Assembly: GCF_010509575.1 (NCBI RefSeq)
Contig: NZ_CP048437.1
Coordinates: 806,001 to 870,000, forward strand
Source of the DNA: Faecalibacterium duncaniae
GTDB taxonomy: Bacteria > Bacillota > Clostridia > Oscillospirales > Ruminococcaceae
Reading direction: 5' to 3'
DNA length: 64,000 nucleotides
The position numbers were made by a program, and so were the translations under genes. A model generated the notes under the pieces. That model saw only the letters and a program-made list of their open reading frames with translations. It did no database searches and had not been told where the DNA came from. Positions within the stretch are counted from its first letter, which is position 1. Every line of letters begins with the position of its first letter. This document shows, in pieces, positions 56,449 through 64,000 of the stretch.

Positions 56449-59190
56449 TTCGCTCCACTCCATCCCGATTTTATCCAGCATTGCGCGGCGCTCAGGGGTG
56501 AGCTTGGGGTCGTGGGCGGTATCCCACTCCCGCATCCGGCGGAGCCAGTCGCCCAGGCAGAAGCCGGTTTCGTCGGATTTGTAGTTGGCGGCGGCGTGGA
56601 GGTTGCCGTGGGCCTTGTAGTAGGCTTTGGCCTGCTGATAGGCGGTTCCCCACTTGGCATCCCGGGCATCCCACACCATGCCGATGCTGTTCAGCTTTTT
56701 GATGTGGGCGGGCGTGACCTGATAGGAATCCGGGCGGTTCTTGCGGGCTGCACGCAGGTTGGAGATCCACACGCCCAGCCGGACACCATCGCTGTCCACA
56801 TAGCTGGCGGGGACCAGCAGGTGTTTGTATTTGCGGGCGTAGCGGGCGGCACTGCGGAAGTTCCGCTCCCAGTTGGCCTCGCGCACGGTGCCGTGGTCAG
56901 CGGCGGGATCACTGGGGCGGCGCTCGCCCTTGAACAGGATGCGCAGCAGCTTGCGGCGCTCACTGCTCAGGGCGCTGCTGCCGGAGTTCAGGGCCTGCCG
57001 CTGGCGGCTGACCCAGCTGCCCAGCCAAACGCCGTCGGCGGTCTTGTAGACAGAGGGGATCTCCAGATCACCGTGCTCTGTCTTGTAGGCCAGAGCCAGA
57101 TCATAGCGCTCCTGCCAGGGATCATACTTTTCCCACACCATGCCCAGCTTGTCCAGCAGGGCCTTGCGCTCAGGGGTGACCCGGGCGCTGGAGCGGTCCG
57201 GGTTCAGGTAGGCATAGCGCTGGCGTGCCACCCACTTGCCCAGCAGCACTCCGTCCGGCGTGACATACTCCGAGGGAACGTTCAGGTTGCCGTGCTCATG
57301 GTAGTAGGCGGCGGCAACATCATACAGGGACATCCACTTGCGGTCGTTGCGGTTGGTCCAGTCCATGCCCAGAGCGTCCAGCCGCTCCACCTGTTCCTGA
57401 GGCAGCTCGCCTGCCTTGTGAGCGGCGCGCTGGGCCCCCAGCCAGACCCCCAGACCGAAGCCGGAGGGCGTTTCGTACTTGATGGGCACTTCCAGATCAC
57501 CGTGCTCCAGATAATACTGGGTGGCGGCGGCATAGTTCTGCTCCCACAGGTCGTTGGAGGTGCTCCACACCATGCCGATGGCTTCCAGCCGCTCGATGCG
57601 GTTCTGGGTCAGGTTGCCGCCCAGATAGCGCTGGCGGTTGTAGACGATCCATTCGCCCAGTGCAAAATCATTTTTATCGCGGTAGCGCACCGGCACCAGC
57701 AGGTCGCCGTGCTCGGTGCGGTATTTCTGCGCGGAGGCAAAGCCCTTTTCCCAGGCAGCTTCCAGCCGGTGGTTCCAGCGGATGCCCAGTTTTTCCAGCT
57801 TGGCGGCCTGTTCAGCCGTCAGGCGGCCCGGGCGCTGCCCGGCCTGTACCTGCCGCTGGAGCTCGAGCCACTTGCCCACGGGCACGCCGCTGTGGATGGT
57901 ATAGCTCCGGGGCAGCTCCAAGGTGCCCTCTTTGGCGGCGGCATCGGCGGCGGCCTGGCACAGCACCTCCCAGCGGGCTTCCATCTCCCGGCGCAGCTTG
58001 CCGTACAGGCGGTAGGTCTGCTGCATGGGGCGCTCCTGCCGGAAGCCCGGCGTTTTGCTGCCGGCCCTGGTCATGGCCTCGGTGCAGTCACGCTGCAGGG
58101 TACGGCCGTTGCCCAGCCCCTCGAACTGCGCCACAAGGTCGAACACCGGCACGCTGCGGCTGCCTGCAGCCACCAAAGCGCGGCAGAGCATCTGCTTGAA
58201 GGTGGACATCAGGCTGGACTGGCGCACCAGAATGACCCCGGCCAGCCCCTCCAGCGGCTGCTGGACTCCCGGCGCGTTGACGCAGAGCAGGACCTTGGGG
58301 CCGGGGGCTGTATCGGAGAGGAAAGTCTCCACAGCAGCAGAATCCGCAAAGCAGGCGTGATCTGCAGCGTAAAAGCGGACGGCAGGGTCCACAGCGCGCA
58401 GCAGCTGTTCCAGCTCCGCGCCCAGCTTTTCCTGATAGGCGGCGGATTCAAACAGGACCAGATAATGGCCGCTGGTATCGCTGAGCAGGCGGGGCAGCAG
58501 AACGGTCAGGTTTTCCACCTGACGCAGAGACCAGCTCAGCTCTTCATATTGAACGCGCAGGGAGGTGTCGCCCTTGGGCATACACAGATTTTTGATCCGG
58601 GCGCGCAGGGTGGCCAGCTCCTCCTCCTGAGGCCAGAGCAGGGCTGCATAGGCTGAGGGCACCGGCATGGTCCCGGCGGCCATGGCCTCGGCCACAGTCA
58701 TGTGGGAGACGATGCAGTCGGCAAACAGCTCCTGCGCGGCGGCGCAGACGGGGGCACCGTTGGGCACACCCAGCCCCAGCACCTTTGCCTGGGGGCACAT
58801 CCGCAGCAGCTTCTGCACCGACTGTGCCCAACACACGGCGCTCAGCTCATGGTAACAGTCCAGCACGATGCAGCCGGGTTTCTGCTCCCCCAGCCGCACC
58901 CACTGCTCCGGGGTGGCGGCGGCCAGTTTTTCGCAATCACAGAAGCGGACATTGCCGGGCAGGGTACCGCCGTTGTAGCGTGTCAGTTCTGCCTGCCGCA
59001 GGGCCAGACGCTGTGCACCGGCCACCAGCCAGAAAAAGGTGGTCTGGGGGTGAGCCTCCACCACCTTCCAGGCAATACAGCTTTTGCCGGTGCCGGTGGG
59101 GTGGAACACGGCGGCCCGGTTCAGGGTCTCCAGAGACTGTACAGCTTTCTGAAAAGCGGCTTTGTTGACGGGATTCAGGGTCATCGACAT
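56446..59190 (-). CDS. Degenerate SF2 helicase with seven helicase-associated repeats
   Basis: 914 residues. N-terminal helicase-like region: Walker A HPTGTGKS (30-37), a degraded motif II LDCYHELS (110-117, no clear DEAD/DEAH), and a motif VI-like QMLCRAL. From about residue 407, seven tandem helicase-associated (HA) modules of about 68 residues, each with the pattern W..Y..A..Y...HG.L.VP..Y....G..LG.W...R. The fifth module is altered at its end. Start at 59190 after GGAGAGG with promoter TTGACA-18-TAAACT. The ATPase is probably impaired; a DNA- or RNA-binding role of the repeats is inferred. Monocistronic. Confidence 0.8.
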   Translation of the reverse strand: MSMTLNPVNKAAFQKAVQSLETLNRAAVFHPTGTGKSCIAWKVVEAHPQTTFFWLVAGAQRLALRQAELTRYNGGTLPGNVRFCDCEKLAAATPEQWVRLGEQKPGCIVLDCYHELSAVCWAQSVQKLLRMCPQAKVLGLGVPNGAPVCAAAQELFADCIVSHMTVAEAMAAGTMPVPSAYAALLWPQEEELATLRARIKNLCMPKGDTSLRVQYEELSWSLRQVENLTVLLPRLLSDTSGHYLVLFESAAYQEKLGAELEQLLRAVDPAVRFYAADHACFADSAAVETFLSDTAPGPKVLLCVNAPGVQQPLEGLAGVILVRQSSLMSTFKQMLCRALVAAGSRSVPVFDLVAQFEGLGNGRTLQRDCTEAMTRAGSKTPGFRQERPMQQTYRLYGKLRREMEARWEVLCQAAADAAAKEGTLELPRSYTIHSGVPVGKWLELQRQVQAGQRPGRLTAEQAAKLEKLGIRWNHRLEAAWEKGFASAQKYRTEHGDLLVPVRYRDKNDFALGEWIVYNRQRYLGGNLTQNRIERLEAIGMVWSTSNDLWEQNYAAATQYYLEHGDLEVPIKYETPSGFGLGVWLGAQRAAHKAGELPQEQVERLDALGMDWTNRNDRKWMSLYDVAAAYYHEHGNLNVPSEYVTPDGVLLGKWVARQRYAYLNPDRSSARVTPERKALLDKLGMVWEKYDPWQERYDLALAYKTEHGDLEIPSVYKTADGVWLGSWVSRQRQALNSGSSALSSERRKLLRILFKGERRPSDPAADHGTVREANWERNFRSAARYARKYKHLLVPASYVDSDGVRLGVWISNLRAARKNRPDSYQVTPAHIKKLNSIGMVWDARDAKWGTAYQQAKAYYKAHGNLHAAANYKSDETGFCLGDWLRRMREWDTAHDPKLTPERRAMLDKIGMEWSE

Positions 59191-59258
59191 GGTGGTAGTG
59201 TCCTCTCCGAGTTGCATGTTTGACATCGTTGGATACAACGAAAATATTTCATAGAATT

Positions 59259-59288
59259 AGTTTATCGCAAAAAACATTTTTCTGTCAA
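59259..59288 (-). promoter_or_regulatory. Promoter of the helicase gene
   Basis: Minus strand TTGACA, 18 bases, TAAACT. Confidence 0.7.
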
Positions 59289-59565
59289 GCCCTTTGAAGA
59301 GAATTTAGAGCAAAACTTGGGAAAAGAATAAAAATAGTGTGGAATCTGTGGCAGAAACTGCGAACTTTGTGCGCAGCAACGGGGATACTGAAAGTGGAAA
59401 TGCGTCCCGGAGCGGAGAGAAAGTATGACCTATGGCAGGAAGAAGGCTTCTTTTGCCCCGGCAGAGCTGCCCGGGCCGCACCGGGGAGATTTGGGCGGGA
59501 GGGCTGCTGCGGGGCATCCAAGAAGCATTTCATCTTTGCGGCTGAAAAAATGAAAAATTCCCTCT
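59289..59565. other. Gene-free stretch without recognised content
   Basis: About 280 bases between the helicase promoter and the T-box promoter. An open frame at 59337-59576 (plus) has no ribosome site or family resemblance. I see no repeat or RNA fold that stands out. Confidence 0.4.
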
Positions 59566-59593
59566 TGACTTTATGAAAATAAAGCGTATAATG
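59566..59593 (+). promoter_or_regulatory. Promoter of the T-box-trpXYZ operon
   Basis: TTGACT, 16 bases, TATAAT. Confidence 0.75.
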
Positions 59594-59599
59594 CAATCA

Positions 59600-59938
59600 A
59601 CAAACCGATGAGGCGGAAGAGAACCTGCAAGCGCACTTACAGTGAGCCCGAATGGTGAAAACGGGCAGAGAGCGGGGCAGAGTTCGTGGGCCGCCGAGGG
59701 CCGGGCAAACAGGGCAGTGCCTTTAGTAGCTTGGGACGGAAGCCTCCGTTACAGGGCAGGGGAGTGTTGGCTCTCCGTTGAGGGGCTCCTGCAGTTTTCC
59801 ATGGCGGGAAGACGAGCGGAGCAAGCAAGGTGGCACCGCAGATTCGAATTTCTCGACTCTGTCCTTGTGGATGAACACACAGGGACGGGGCCGTTTTTAT
59901 TTTACCCGTTCCGCAGGTGGAGCGGGTTTTATTTTTTG
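59600..59938 (+). promoter_or_regulatory. T-box leader, probably tryptophan-specific
   Basis: Stem I includes the distal hairpin GAGCCCGAATGGTGAAAACGGGC and a candidate specifier loop TTCGTGGGCC with UGG (Trp) at 59687-59689. The T-box itself is AAGGTGGCACCGC at 59827-59839. The antiterminator bulge UGGC would pair with a tRNA ending in GCCA, as tRNA-Trp does. The genes controlled are trpXYZ-like, which agrees. Uncharged tRNA should prevent termination at 59905-59937. Confidence 0.85.
59905..59937 (+). terminator. T-box-controlled terminator
   Basis: CCCGTTCC/GGAGCGGG followed by TTTTATTTTTT. Confidence 0.85.
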
Positions 59939-59969
59939 GGCCGCCCGCTCCGGGAAAGGAGCAACCGCT

Positions 59970-61067
59970 ATGAAAACCATGAACATGATCTCCCGCCGCA
60001 GCTTCCTGAAGGCTACCGCCGCAGCCGCTGTCGTATCCGCACTGGGCCTGACCGGCTGCGGCTCCTCCGGCTCTTCTGCCGCAGCATCCAGCACCGCTTC
60101 CAGCGCTGCCGGTTCCGCTGCCGCCGCTTCTGAGGCAGGCCAGACCTTTAAGGTGGGCATCGTCAACTATGTGGATCATGCTTCCCTGAACCAGATCGTG
60201 GCCTCTGTTGAGAGCCGCCTGGATGAGGTGGGCGCGGAGAAGGGCGTGACCTTCGACTATGCCGATTACTACGCCAACGCCCAGGCTGACCAGTCCAACC
60301 TGAACCAGATCGGTGCAGACCTGGTGGCCGACCAGGTAGATGTCATTGTGGCCGTGGCCACCCCCACCGCCGCCACCATGCTGGCCGCTGTGGAGGACAC
60401 CGACATCCCTGTGGTCTACTCTGCCGTCACCGATCCTGTTTCTGCCGGGTTTGACGGGGAGGAGGGCATCACCGGCACCTCCGATGCTCTGAACACCGAG
60501 GCCATTATGAACCTCATCACTGCCATCAACCCCGACATCGACACCATCGGCCTGCTGTACGACCTGAGCCAGGATGCCTCCACCCAGGCCATCGCCGATG
60601 CCAAGGCGTTCTGCGACAGCAAGGGCATCAAGTACATTGAAAAGAACGGCACCACCACCGCTGAGGTGCAGATGGCTGCCGAGGCCCTTGTGGCCGCCGG
60701 TGTCAAGGCAGTGTTCACTCCCACCGACAACACCGTGATGACCGCAGAGCTGTCCATCTACGAGACCTTTACCGATGCAGGCGTGATGCACTTCACTGGT
60801 GCCGACAGCTTTGCACTGAACGGTGCCTTTGTGGGCTACGGCGTGGATTACGTCCAGCTGGGCGAGGCCACCGCCGATATGGTAGTGGAGCTGCTCTGCG
60901 GCGGCAAGACCCCCGCAGACCTGCCCTACCAGACCTTCGATAACGGCATCGTCACCATCAACACCGAGAGCTGTGAGGCACTGGGCCTTGACCTCGACAC
61001 CGTCAAGGAAGCCTTCAAGCCCTATTGCACCGAAATTGTGGTAGTGACCACGCAGGAGAATTTCTAA
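59970..61067 (+). CDS. Substrate-binding lipoprotein of a TrpX-like ABC transporter
   Basis: 365 residues, PF04392-type ABC substrate-binding protein. Signal has SRRSFLK (Tat-like consensus) and lipobox LTGC with acylated Cys. Ser/Ala-rich linker, then a type I periplasmic-binding fold (KVGIVNYVDHASLNQIVASV, VDVIVAVATPTAATML, VVYSAVTDPVSAGF). The Trp T-box upstream supports tryptophan as ligand. AAAGGAGC ribosome site 8 bases before ATG 59970. Confidence 0.9.
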   Translation: MKTMNMISRRSFLKATAAAAVVSALGLTGCGSSGSSAAASSTASSAAGSAAAASEAGQTFKVGIVNYVDHASLNQIVASVESRLDEVGAEKGVTFDYADYYANAQADQSNLNQIGADLVADQVDVIVAVATPTAATMLAAVEDTDIPVVYSAVTDPVSAGFDGEEGITGTSDALNTEAIMNLITAINPDIDTIGLLYDLSQDASTQAIADAKAFCDSKGIKYIEKNGTTTAEVQMAAEALVAAGVKAVFTPTDNTVMTAELSIYETFTDAGVMHFTGADSFALNGAFVGYGVDYVQLGEATADMVVELLCGGKTPADLPYQTFDNGIVTINTESCEALGLDLDTVKEAFKPYCTEIVVVTTQENF

Positions 61068-61084
61068 AAAGGAGTACATCAACC

Positions 61085-62008
61085 ATGCTGGCGAGTATCT
61101 TTTCGCTCAACGTGATCCAGACGGCGCTGGAGCTGGGCTGCATTTACGGTCTGGTGGCGCTGGCGCTGTTTCTGAGCTATTCGATCCTGAACATTGCCGA
61201 CCTGTCCACCGATGGCTGCTTCACCCTTGGCTGTGCCGTGGCCTGCCAGGTGGCGCTGACAGGCCACCCCATCCTGGCCCTGTTCGCGGCCATGGCGGCG
61301 GGTGTGTGTTCGGGCTTTGTCACCGCCTTTTTGCAGACACGTCTGGGCGTTGAGAGCATCATGGCAGGCATCATCGTGAACACCGGCCTGTATACCATCA
61401 ATCTGGCGGTCATGGGCTTTTCGTCCACGATGTCCCTGGTCAAGACCGATACGGTGTTCTCGCTGGCAAAATCCGCACTGGCCTTTACGGGCGGCTGGTA
61501 TAAGCTGGTCATCGCGGCGGCGGTCATTGTGATCGCCTGTGCCGCTATGGTGGGTTTCCTGGGCACCCGGCTGGGCCTTTCCATCCGCGCCACCGGCGAC
61601 AATGCCGCCATGGTGCGGGCCTCCAGCATCAACCCGGCCTTCACCATCACAGTGGGCCTGTGCATCTCGGGCGCGCTGACCGCCCTTTCCGGCGGCCTGC
61701 TGGCCCAGTATCAGAAGAGCAGCGACATCAACGTGGGCACTGGCATGGTGACCATTGCACTGGCTTCCCTTATCATCGGCGAAACGCTGGTGGGCAAGCG
61801 CACCATGGTGCGCCGGGTGCTGGGCGTGGTGTTCGGCAGCTGCCTGTATCGCTTTATCGTGGCCGTGGCCCTGCGCTTCAATGTGCCCGCCGCCGCCATG
61901 AAGCTGGTGAGCGCCCTCATCGTGGCTGTGGCCATCTCGATGCCTGCCATCCGGGCAAAGTTTGCCTTTGAGCAGCGCAAGCACAATGCCCGGAAGGAGG
62001 TGCACTGA
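61085..62008 (+). CDS. ABC transporter permease (TrpY-like)
   Basis: 307 residues, eight or so membrane helices, branched-chain-amino-acid-permease-like family. GLVALALFLSYSILNIADLS, then LSIRATGDNAAMVRASSIN, the cytoplasmic loop contacting the ATPase, are typical. AAAAGGAG ribosome site 10 bases upstream. Lies between the binding protein and ATPase genes of the operon. Confidence 0.92.
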   Translation: MLASIFSLNVIQTALELGCIYGLVALALFLSYSILNIADLSTDGCFTLGCAVACQVALTGHPILALFAAMAAGVCSGFVTAFLQTRLGVESIMAGIIVNTGLYTINLAVMGFSSTMSLVKTDTVFSLAKSALAFTGGWYKLVIAAAVIVIACAAMVGFLGTRLGLSIRATGDNAAMVRASSINPAFTITVGLCISGALTALSGGLLAQYQKSSDINVGTGMVTIALASLIIGETLVGKRTMVRRVLGVVFGSCLYRFIVAVALRFNVPAAAMKLVSALIVAVAISMPAIRAKFAFEQRKHNARKEVH

Positions 62009-62009
62009 A

Positions 62010-62834
62010 ATGGAAATGCTGGAGCTGAACAACCTGCACAAGACCTTTAACCCCGGCACCGTCAACGAAAAGGTGGCCCTGAACGGTGTGAGCCTGCACA
62101 TGGAGGCAGGCGACTTTGCCACCATCGTGGGCTCCAACGGCGCGGGCAAATCCACCATGTTCAACGCCATCACCGGCGGTTTCATTGCCGACGAGGGCAG
62201 CATCGTACTGGGCGGGCAGGACATTACCTTTGCGCCCGAGTACGAGCGCAGCAAGGTCATCGGCCACCTGTTCCAGGACCCCCTCAAGGGTACGGCTCCC
62301 AATATGACCATTGAAGAAAACCTTGCGCTGGCCTATCTCCGGGCAGGAACCGCCCCCCACGCTATCTTCTCCCGCATCTCCCGCAAGGATAAGGAGCTGT
62401 TCCGGGAAAAACTTGCCCTGCTGAATATGGGCCTTGAGGACCGGATGAAGCAGCCGGTGGGTCTGCTCTCGGGCGGCCAGCGGCAGGCGCTGACCCTGCT
62501 CATGGCCACCCTCGTTACCCCCAAGCTCCTGCTGCTGGACGAGCACACTGCCGCCCTCGACCCTGCCACGGCGGAGAAGGTGCTGGAGCTGACCAAGAGC
62601 ATTGTGGCCGAGAAAAAGATCACCTGCCTGATGGTCACCCACAACATGCATCAGGCCCTCGAGCTGGGCAACCGCACCCTGATGATGGACGGCGGCCGCA
62701 TCGTGTTCGATGTCAAGGGCGAGGAGCGCAGTAAGATGACCGTGGACGACCTGCTGGAAAAGTTCCGCGAGAATGCCGGTAAGGCCCTGGACAATGACCG
62801 CATCCTGCTGAGCAAGGTGGAAGCGGGCAACTGA
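62010..62834 (+). CDS. ABC transporter ATPase (TrpZ-like)
   Basis: 274 residues. Walker A GSNGAGKST, signature LLSGGQRQAL, Walker B LLLLDEH with the unusual His after Glu, and the switch His in VTHNM. Completes the trpXYZ-like transporter. Starts two bases after the permease stop; AAGGAGGTG ribosome site is inside the permease gene end. A longer frame back to 61962 overlaps that gene and is not used. Confidence 0.95.
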   Translation: MEMLELNNLHKTFNPGTVNEKVALNGVSLHMEAGDFATIVGSNGAGKSTMFNAITGGFIADEGSIVLGGQDITFAPEYERSKVIGHLFQDPLKGTAPNMTIEENLALAYLRAGTAPHAIFSRISRKDKELFREKLALLNMGLEDRMKQPVGLLSGGQRQALTLLMATLVTPKLLLLDEHTAALDPATAEKVLELTKSIVAEKKITCLMVTHNMHQALELGNRTLMMDGGRIVFDVKGEERSKMTVDDLLEKFRENAGKALDNDRILLSKVEAGN

Positions 62835-62845
62835 AAAGAAACTCA

Positions 62846-62893
62846 AAATGCCCTGTCTGGACCCGAAACCGTGTCTGACAGGGCATTTTTGAT
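62846..62893 (+). terminator. Terminator of the trpXYZ-like operon
   Basis: AAATGCCCTGTC/GACAGGGCATTT then TTGAT. Confidence 0.8.
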
Positions 62894-62912
62894 ACAACAA
62901 GGAGAAAACGAG

Positions 62913-63374
62913 ATGAAAATAACGATCCGTACCCCGCAGATGCAGGATTATGACCGATTTTCTGCTATTATGGATCAGGTGCAGCAGATGCATGTGGATT
63001 GGCGGCCGGATGTCTACAAGCCGGCCAGCCCATTGATCACAAAGGAACTGTTTGGCGAACTCCTGAAAGGGGATAGCTGGTATATTGCCGAGACGGACGG
63101 CATCGTTGTTGGTGTTCTGGAAGTGTTTAAGCGGCATGTGGAAGGCCCGGCGCAGGTGACAAAGGATGTTTTGTTCGTCAGCACCATGGCGGTGGAGGAG
63201 GCGTATCGCGGGAAGGGCATCGGGCACCAGTTCTTTGATAAGGTGAAGCAACTCAAAGCAGAAAAGGGATGCGACACCATTGAACTGCAGGTGAACGCTA
63301 AAAATAAAATGGCGTATGAGATGTACCGGAACTATGGCTTTACGGAAAAGTCCATCAATATGGAGCTGAAATAA
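62913..63374 (+). CDS. GNAT family N-acetyltransferase
   Basis: 153 residues. Acetyl-CoA site in VEEAYRGKGIGHQFF (Q/RxxGxG type) and the C-terminal VNAKNKMAYEMYRNYGFTEK. Acts on an unknown amine, small molecule or protein. ATG at 62913 after AAGGAG. It has its own terminators on both sides, so it is probably monocistronic or expressed by read-through. Confidence 0.9.
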   Translation: MKITIRTPQMQDYDRFSAIMDQVQQMHVDWRPDVYKPASPLITKELFGELLKGDSWYIAETDGIVVGVLEVFKRHVEGPAQVTKDVLFVSTMAVEEAYRGKGIGHQFFDKVKQLKAEKGCDTIELQVNAKNKMAYEMYRNYGFTEKSINMELK

Positions 63375-63379
63375 GCAAC

Positions 63380-63430
63380 AAAAAGAGCAGAGCGCTCCAG
63401 CCAGCTGGCCAGACGCTCTGCTCTTTTTAA
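63380..63430 (+). terminator. Terminator after the acetyltransferase
   Basis: AAAAAGAGCAGAGCG/CGCTCTGCTCTTTTT, a 15-bp stem. It may also close the minus-strand gene that follows. Confidence 0.85.
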
Positions 63431-63454
63431 TGCAATATTCTGAAAACGCAGAAA

Positions 63455-63688
63455 TTACTTGACGTACTCAACGGTGTATTCGAAACCATACTCTTCCTGC
63501 AGTTTCTTGACGGCAGGCTCGCAGTCCTCGATGAAGCTGGGTGCGTAGACGGAAGCACCATTGTGGTCCTTCTTGTAGTCCTCCACGATCTGCTGCAGCT
63601 TTGCCCAGCCCTCGTTGGCCTTGGCGTTGTCAACAGTGTCGGGGAAGTTGATGATGAATTCACGGTGCTGCGGAATACGAGCTTTCAT
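63455..63688 (-). CDS. Hypothetical protein, 77 aa
   Basis: MKARIPQHREFIINFPDTVD onward, ending EEYGFEYTVEYVK. Soluble, mostly helical, charged; no motif recognised. The ATG at 63688 follows AAGGAG at about 8 bases, and its codon use matches neighbours. A palindrome AAGCATAATGCTT at about 63743-63755 upstream may be an operator, but this is weak. Function unknown. Confidence 0.6.
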   Translation of the reverse strand: MKARIPQHREFIINFPDTVDNAKANEGWAKLQQIVEDYKKDHNGASVYAPSFIEDCEPAVKKLQEEYGFEYTVEYVK

Positions 63689-63802
63689 AAGTGATATCTC
63701 CTTAATTGACAATTTGTAGTTTGTTACTTGATTTATACAGAAGCATAATGCTTTTGTAGATAACGGATAGGCCCTGCCCTCTGTGCATGGCTGCTAACGG
63801 TT

Positions 63803-64000
63803 TCAGACGGAGAGATTATACACCTGGCAGGCATTCTCCACCGTCTGCCGGAACACCTGCTCCGGTTCCTCACCCTTGATGCTGGCGATATACTCGCCCA
63901 CATAGCGGATGAGGGAGCTGTCGCAGCGGGTGCCGCGGACAGGTTCCGGGGCCATATAGGGGCAGTCGGTTTCCAGGACGATGCGTTCCAGCGGCAGGGC
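63803..64000 (-). CDS. TatD family hydrolase, 5' end outside window
   Basis: Last 65 codons of a TatD-type metal-dependent DNase/hydrolase. It reads PLERIVLETDCPYMAPEPVR and continues GTRCDSSLIRYVGEYIASIKG to NACQVYNLSV. ETDCPYMAPEPVRG with the metal-ligand Asp is the C-terminal signature of the family. The start lies beyond the window edge. Symbol left blank because paralogues (YcfH, YjjV, TatD) cannot be told apart from this part. Confidence 0.85.
   Translation of the reverse strand, partial: ALPLERIVLETDCPYMAPEPVRGTRCDSSLIRYVGEYIASIKGEEPEQVFRQTVENACQVYNLSV

Noticed and set aside
59337..59576. 79-codon plus-strand frame before the T-box
   Set aside because: No ribosome site, and the promoter for the T-box lies within it.

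Overview
The window is GC-rich bacterial chromosome from the Clostridia (Oscillospiraceae), most likely Faecalibacterium prausnitzii or a close relative. The basis is gene content (group-B-like [FeFe] hydrogenase, lacto-N-biose/galacto-N-biose utilisation, trpXYZ-type T-box transporter), Gram-positive riboswitch and T-box control, and a minus-strand leader before queT whose segments match, from memory, the class III preQ1 riboswitch described from F. prausnitzii. Nearly all of it is single-copy core and metabolic genes. I found no prophage, transposase, integrase or CRISPR array.

Layout. 1-6 kb: end of leuS, rpsU, a YqeG-family phosphatase plus endonuclease-IV-like protein, efp, and an acidic zinc-ribbon protein. 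6-8 kb: fhs under a ZTP riboswitch. 8.1-9.1 kb: an AT-rich two-gene cassette followed by a candidate structured RNA. 9-15 kb: an SGNH hydrolase, then cysteine desulfurase, thiI, cinA and a degenerate membrane-anchored cinA paralogue. 15-20 kb: secA, a hicB-like gene with a possible hicA remnant, and an M20 amidohydrolase. 20-27 kb (mostly minus): queT with its riboswitch, degV-trmL-pdxK, a secreted NEAT-like protein, the hydrogenase and mtaB. 27-35 kb: D,D-carboxypeptidase, pgi, a small P-loop protein, yceD-rpmF, and DUF512-der-plsY, then tRNA-Ala. 35-43.5 kb: a host-glycan locus, with a NahK-like kinase and an AraC regulator facing a sugar ABC transporter and a GH112 phosphorylase. 43.5-49.7 kb (minus): polyamine cluster speA-speE-speB-carboxynorspermidine synthase-nspC behind a long leader. 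49.8-56.4 kb: tRNA-Gln, a MATE transporter, YfhO, dusB and an iron-sulfur aldo/keto reductase. 56.4-64 kb: a degenerate helicase with seven helicase-associated repeats, a T-box (probably Trp)-controlled trpXYZ-like ABC operon, a GNAT acetyltransferase, and the end of a tatD gene.

Genes working together. The kinase, AraC regulator, solute-binding protein, two permeases, small membrane protein and GH112 phosphorylase form a plausible import-phosphorolysis-phosphorylation route for galactosyl-HexNAc disaccharides from mucin or milk glycans. The polyamine genes run from arginine through agmatine and putrescine to spermidine, with two alternative end routes side by side. Cysteine desulfurase and ThiI are a sulfur-relay pair for 4-thiouridine.

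A palindromic MITE-like repeat occurs six times (2.4, 2.9, 11.4, 24.0, 27.2 and 51.3 kb), always between genes, and at 51.3 kb it supplies the ends of two convergent coding sequences. The least explained items are the cinA paralogue, the AT-rich cassette with its neighbouring RNA, the helicase-repeat protein, and the leader RNA before the polyamine operon.
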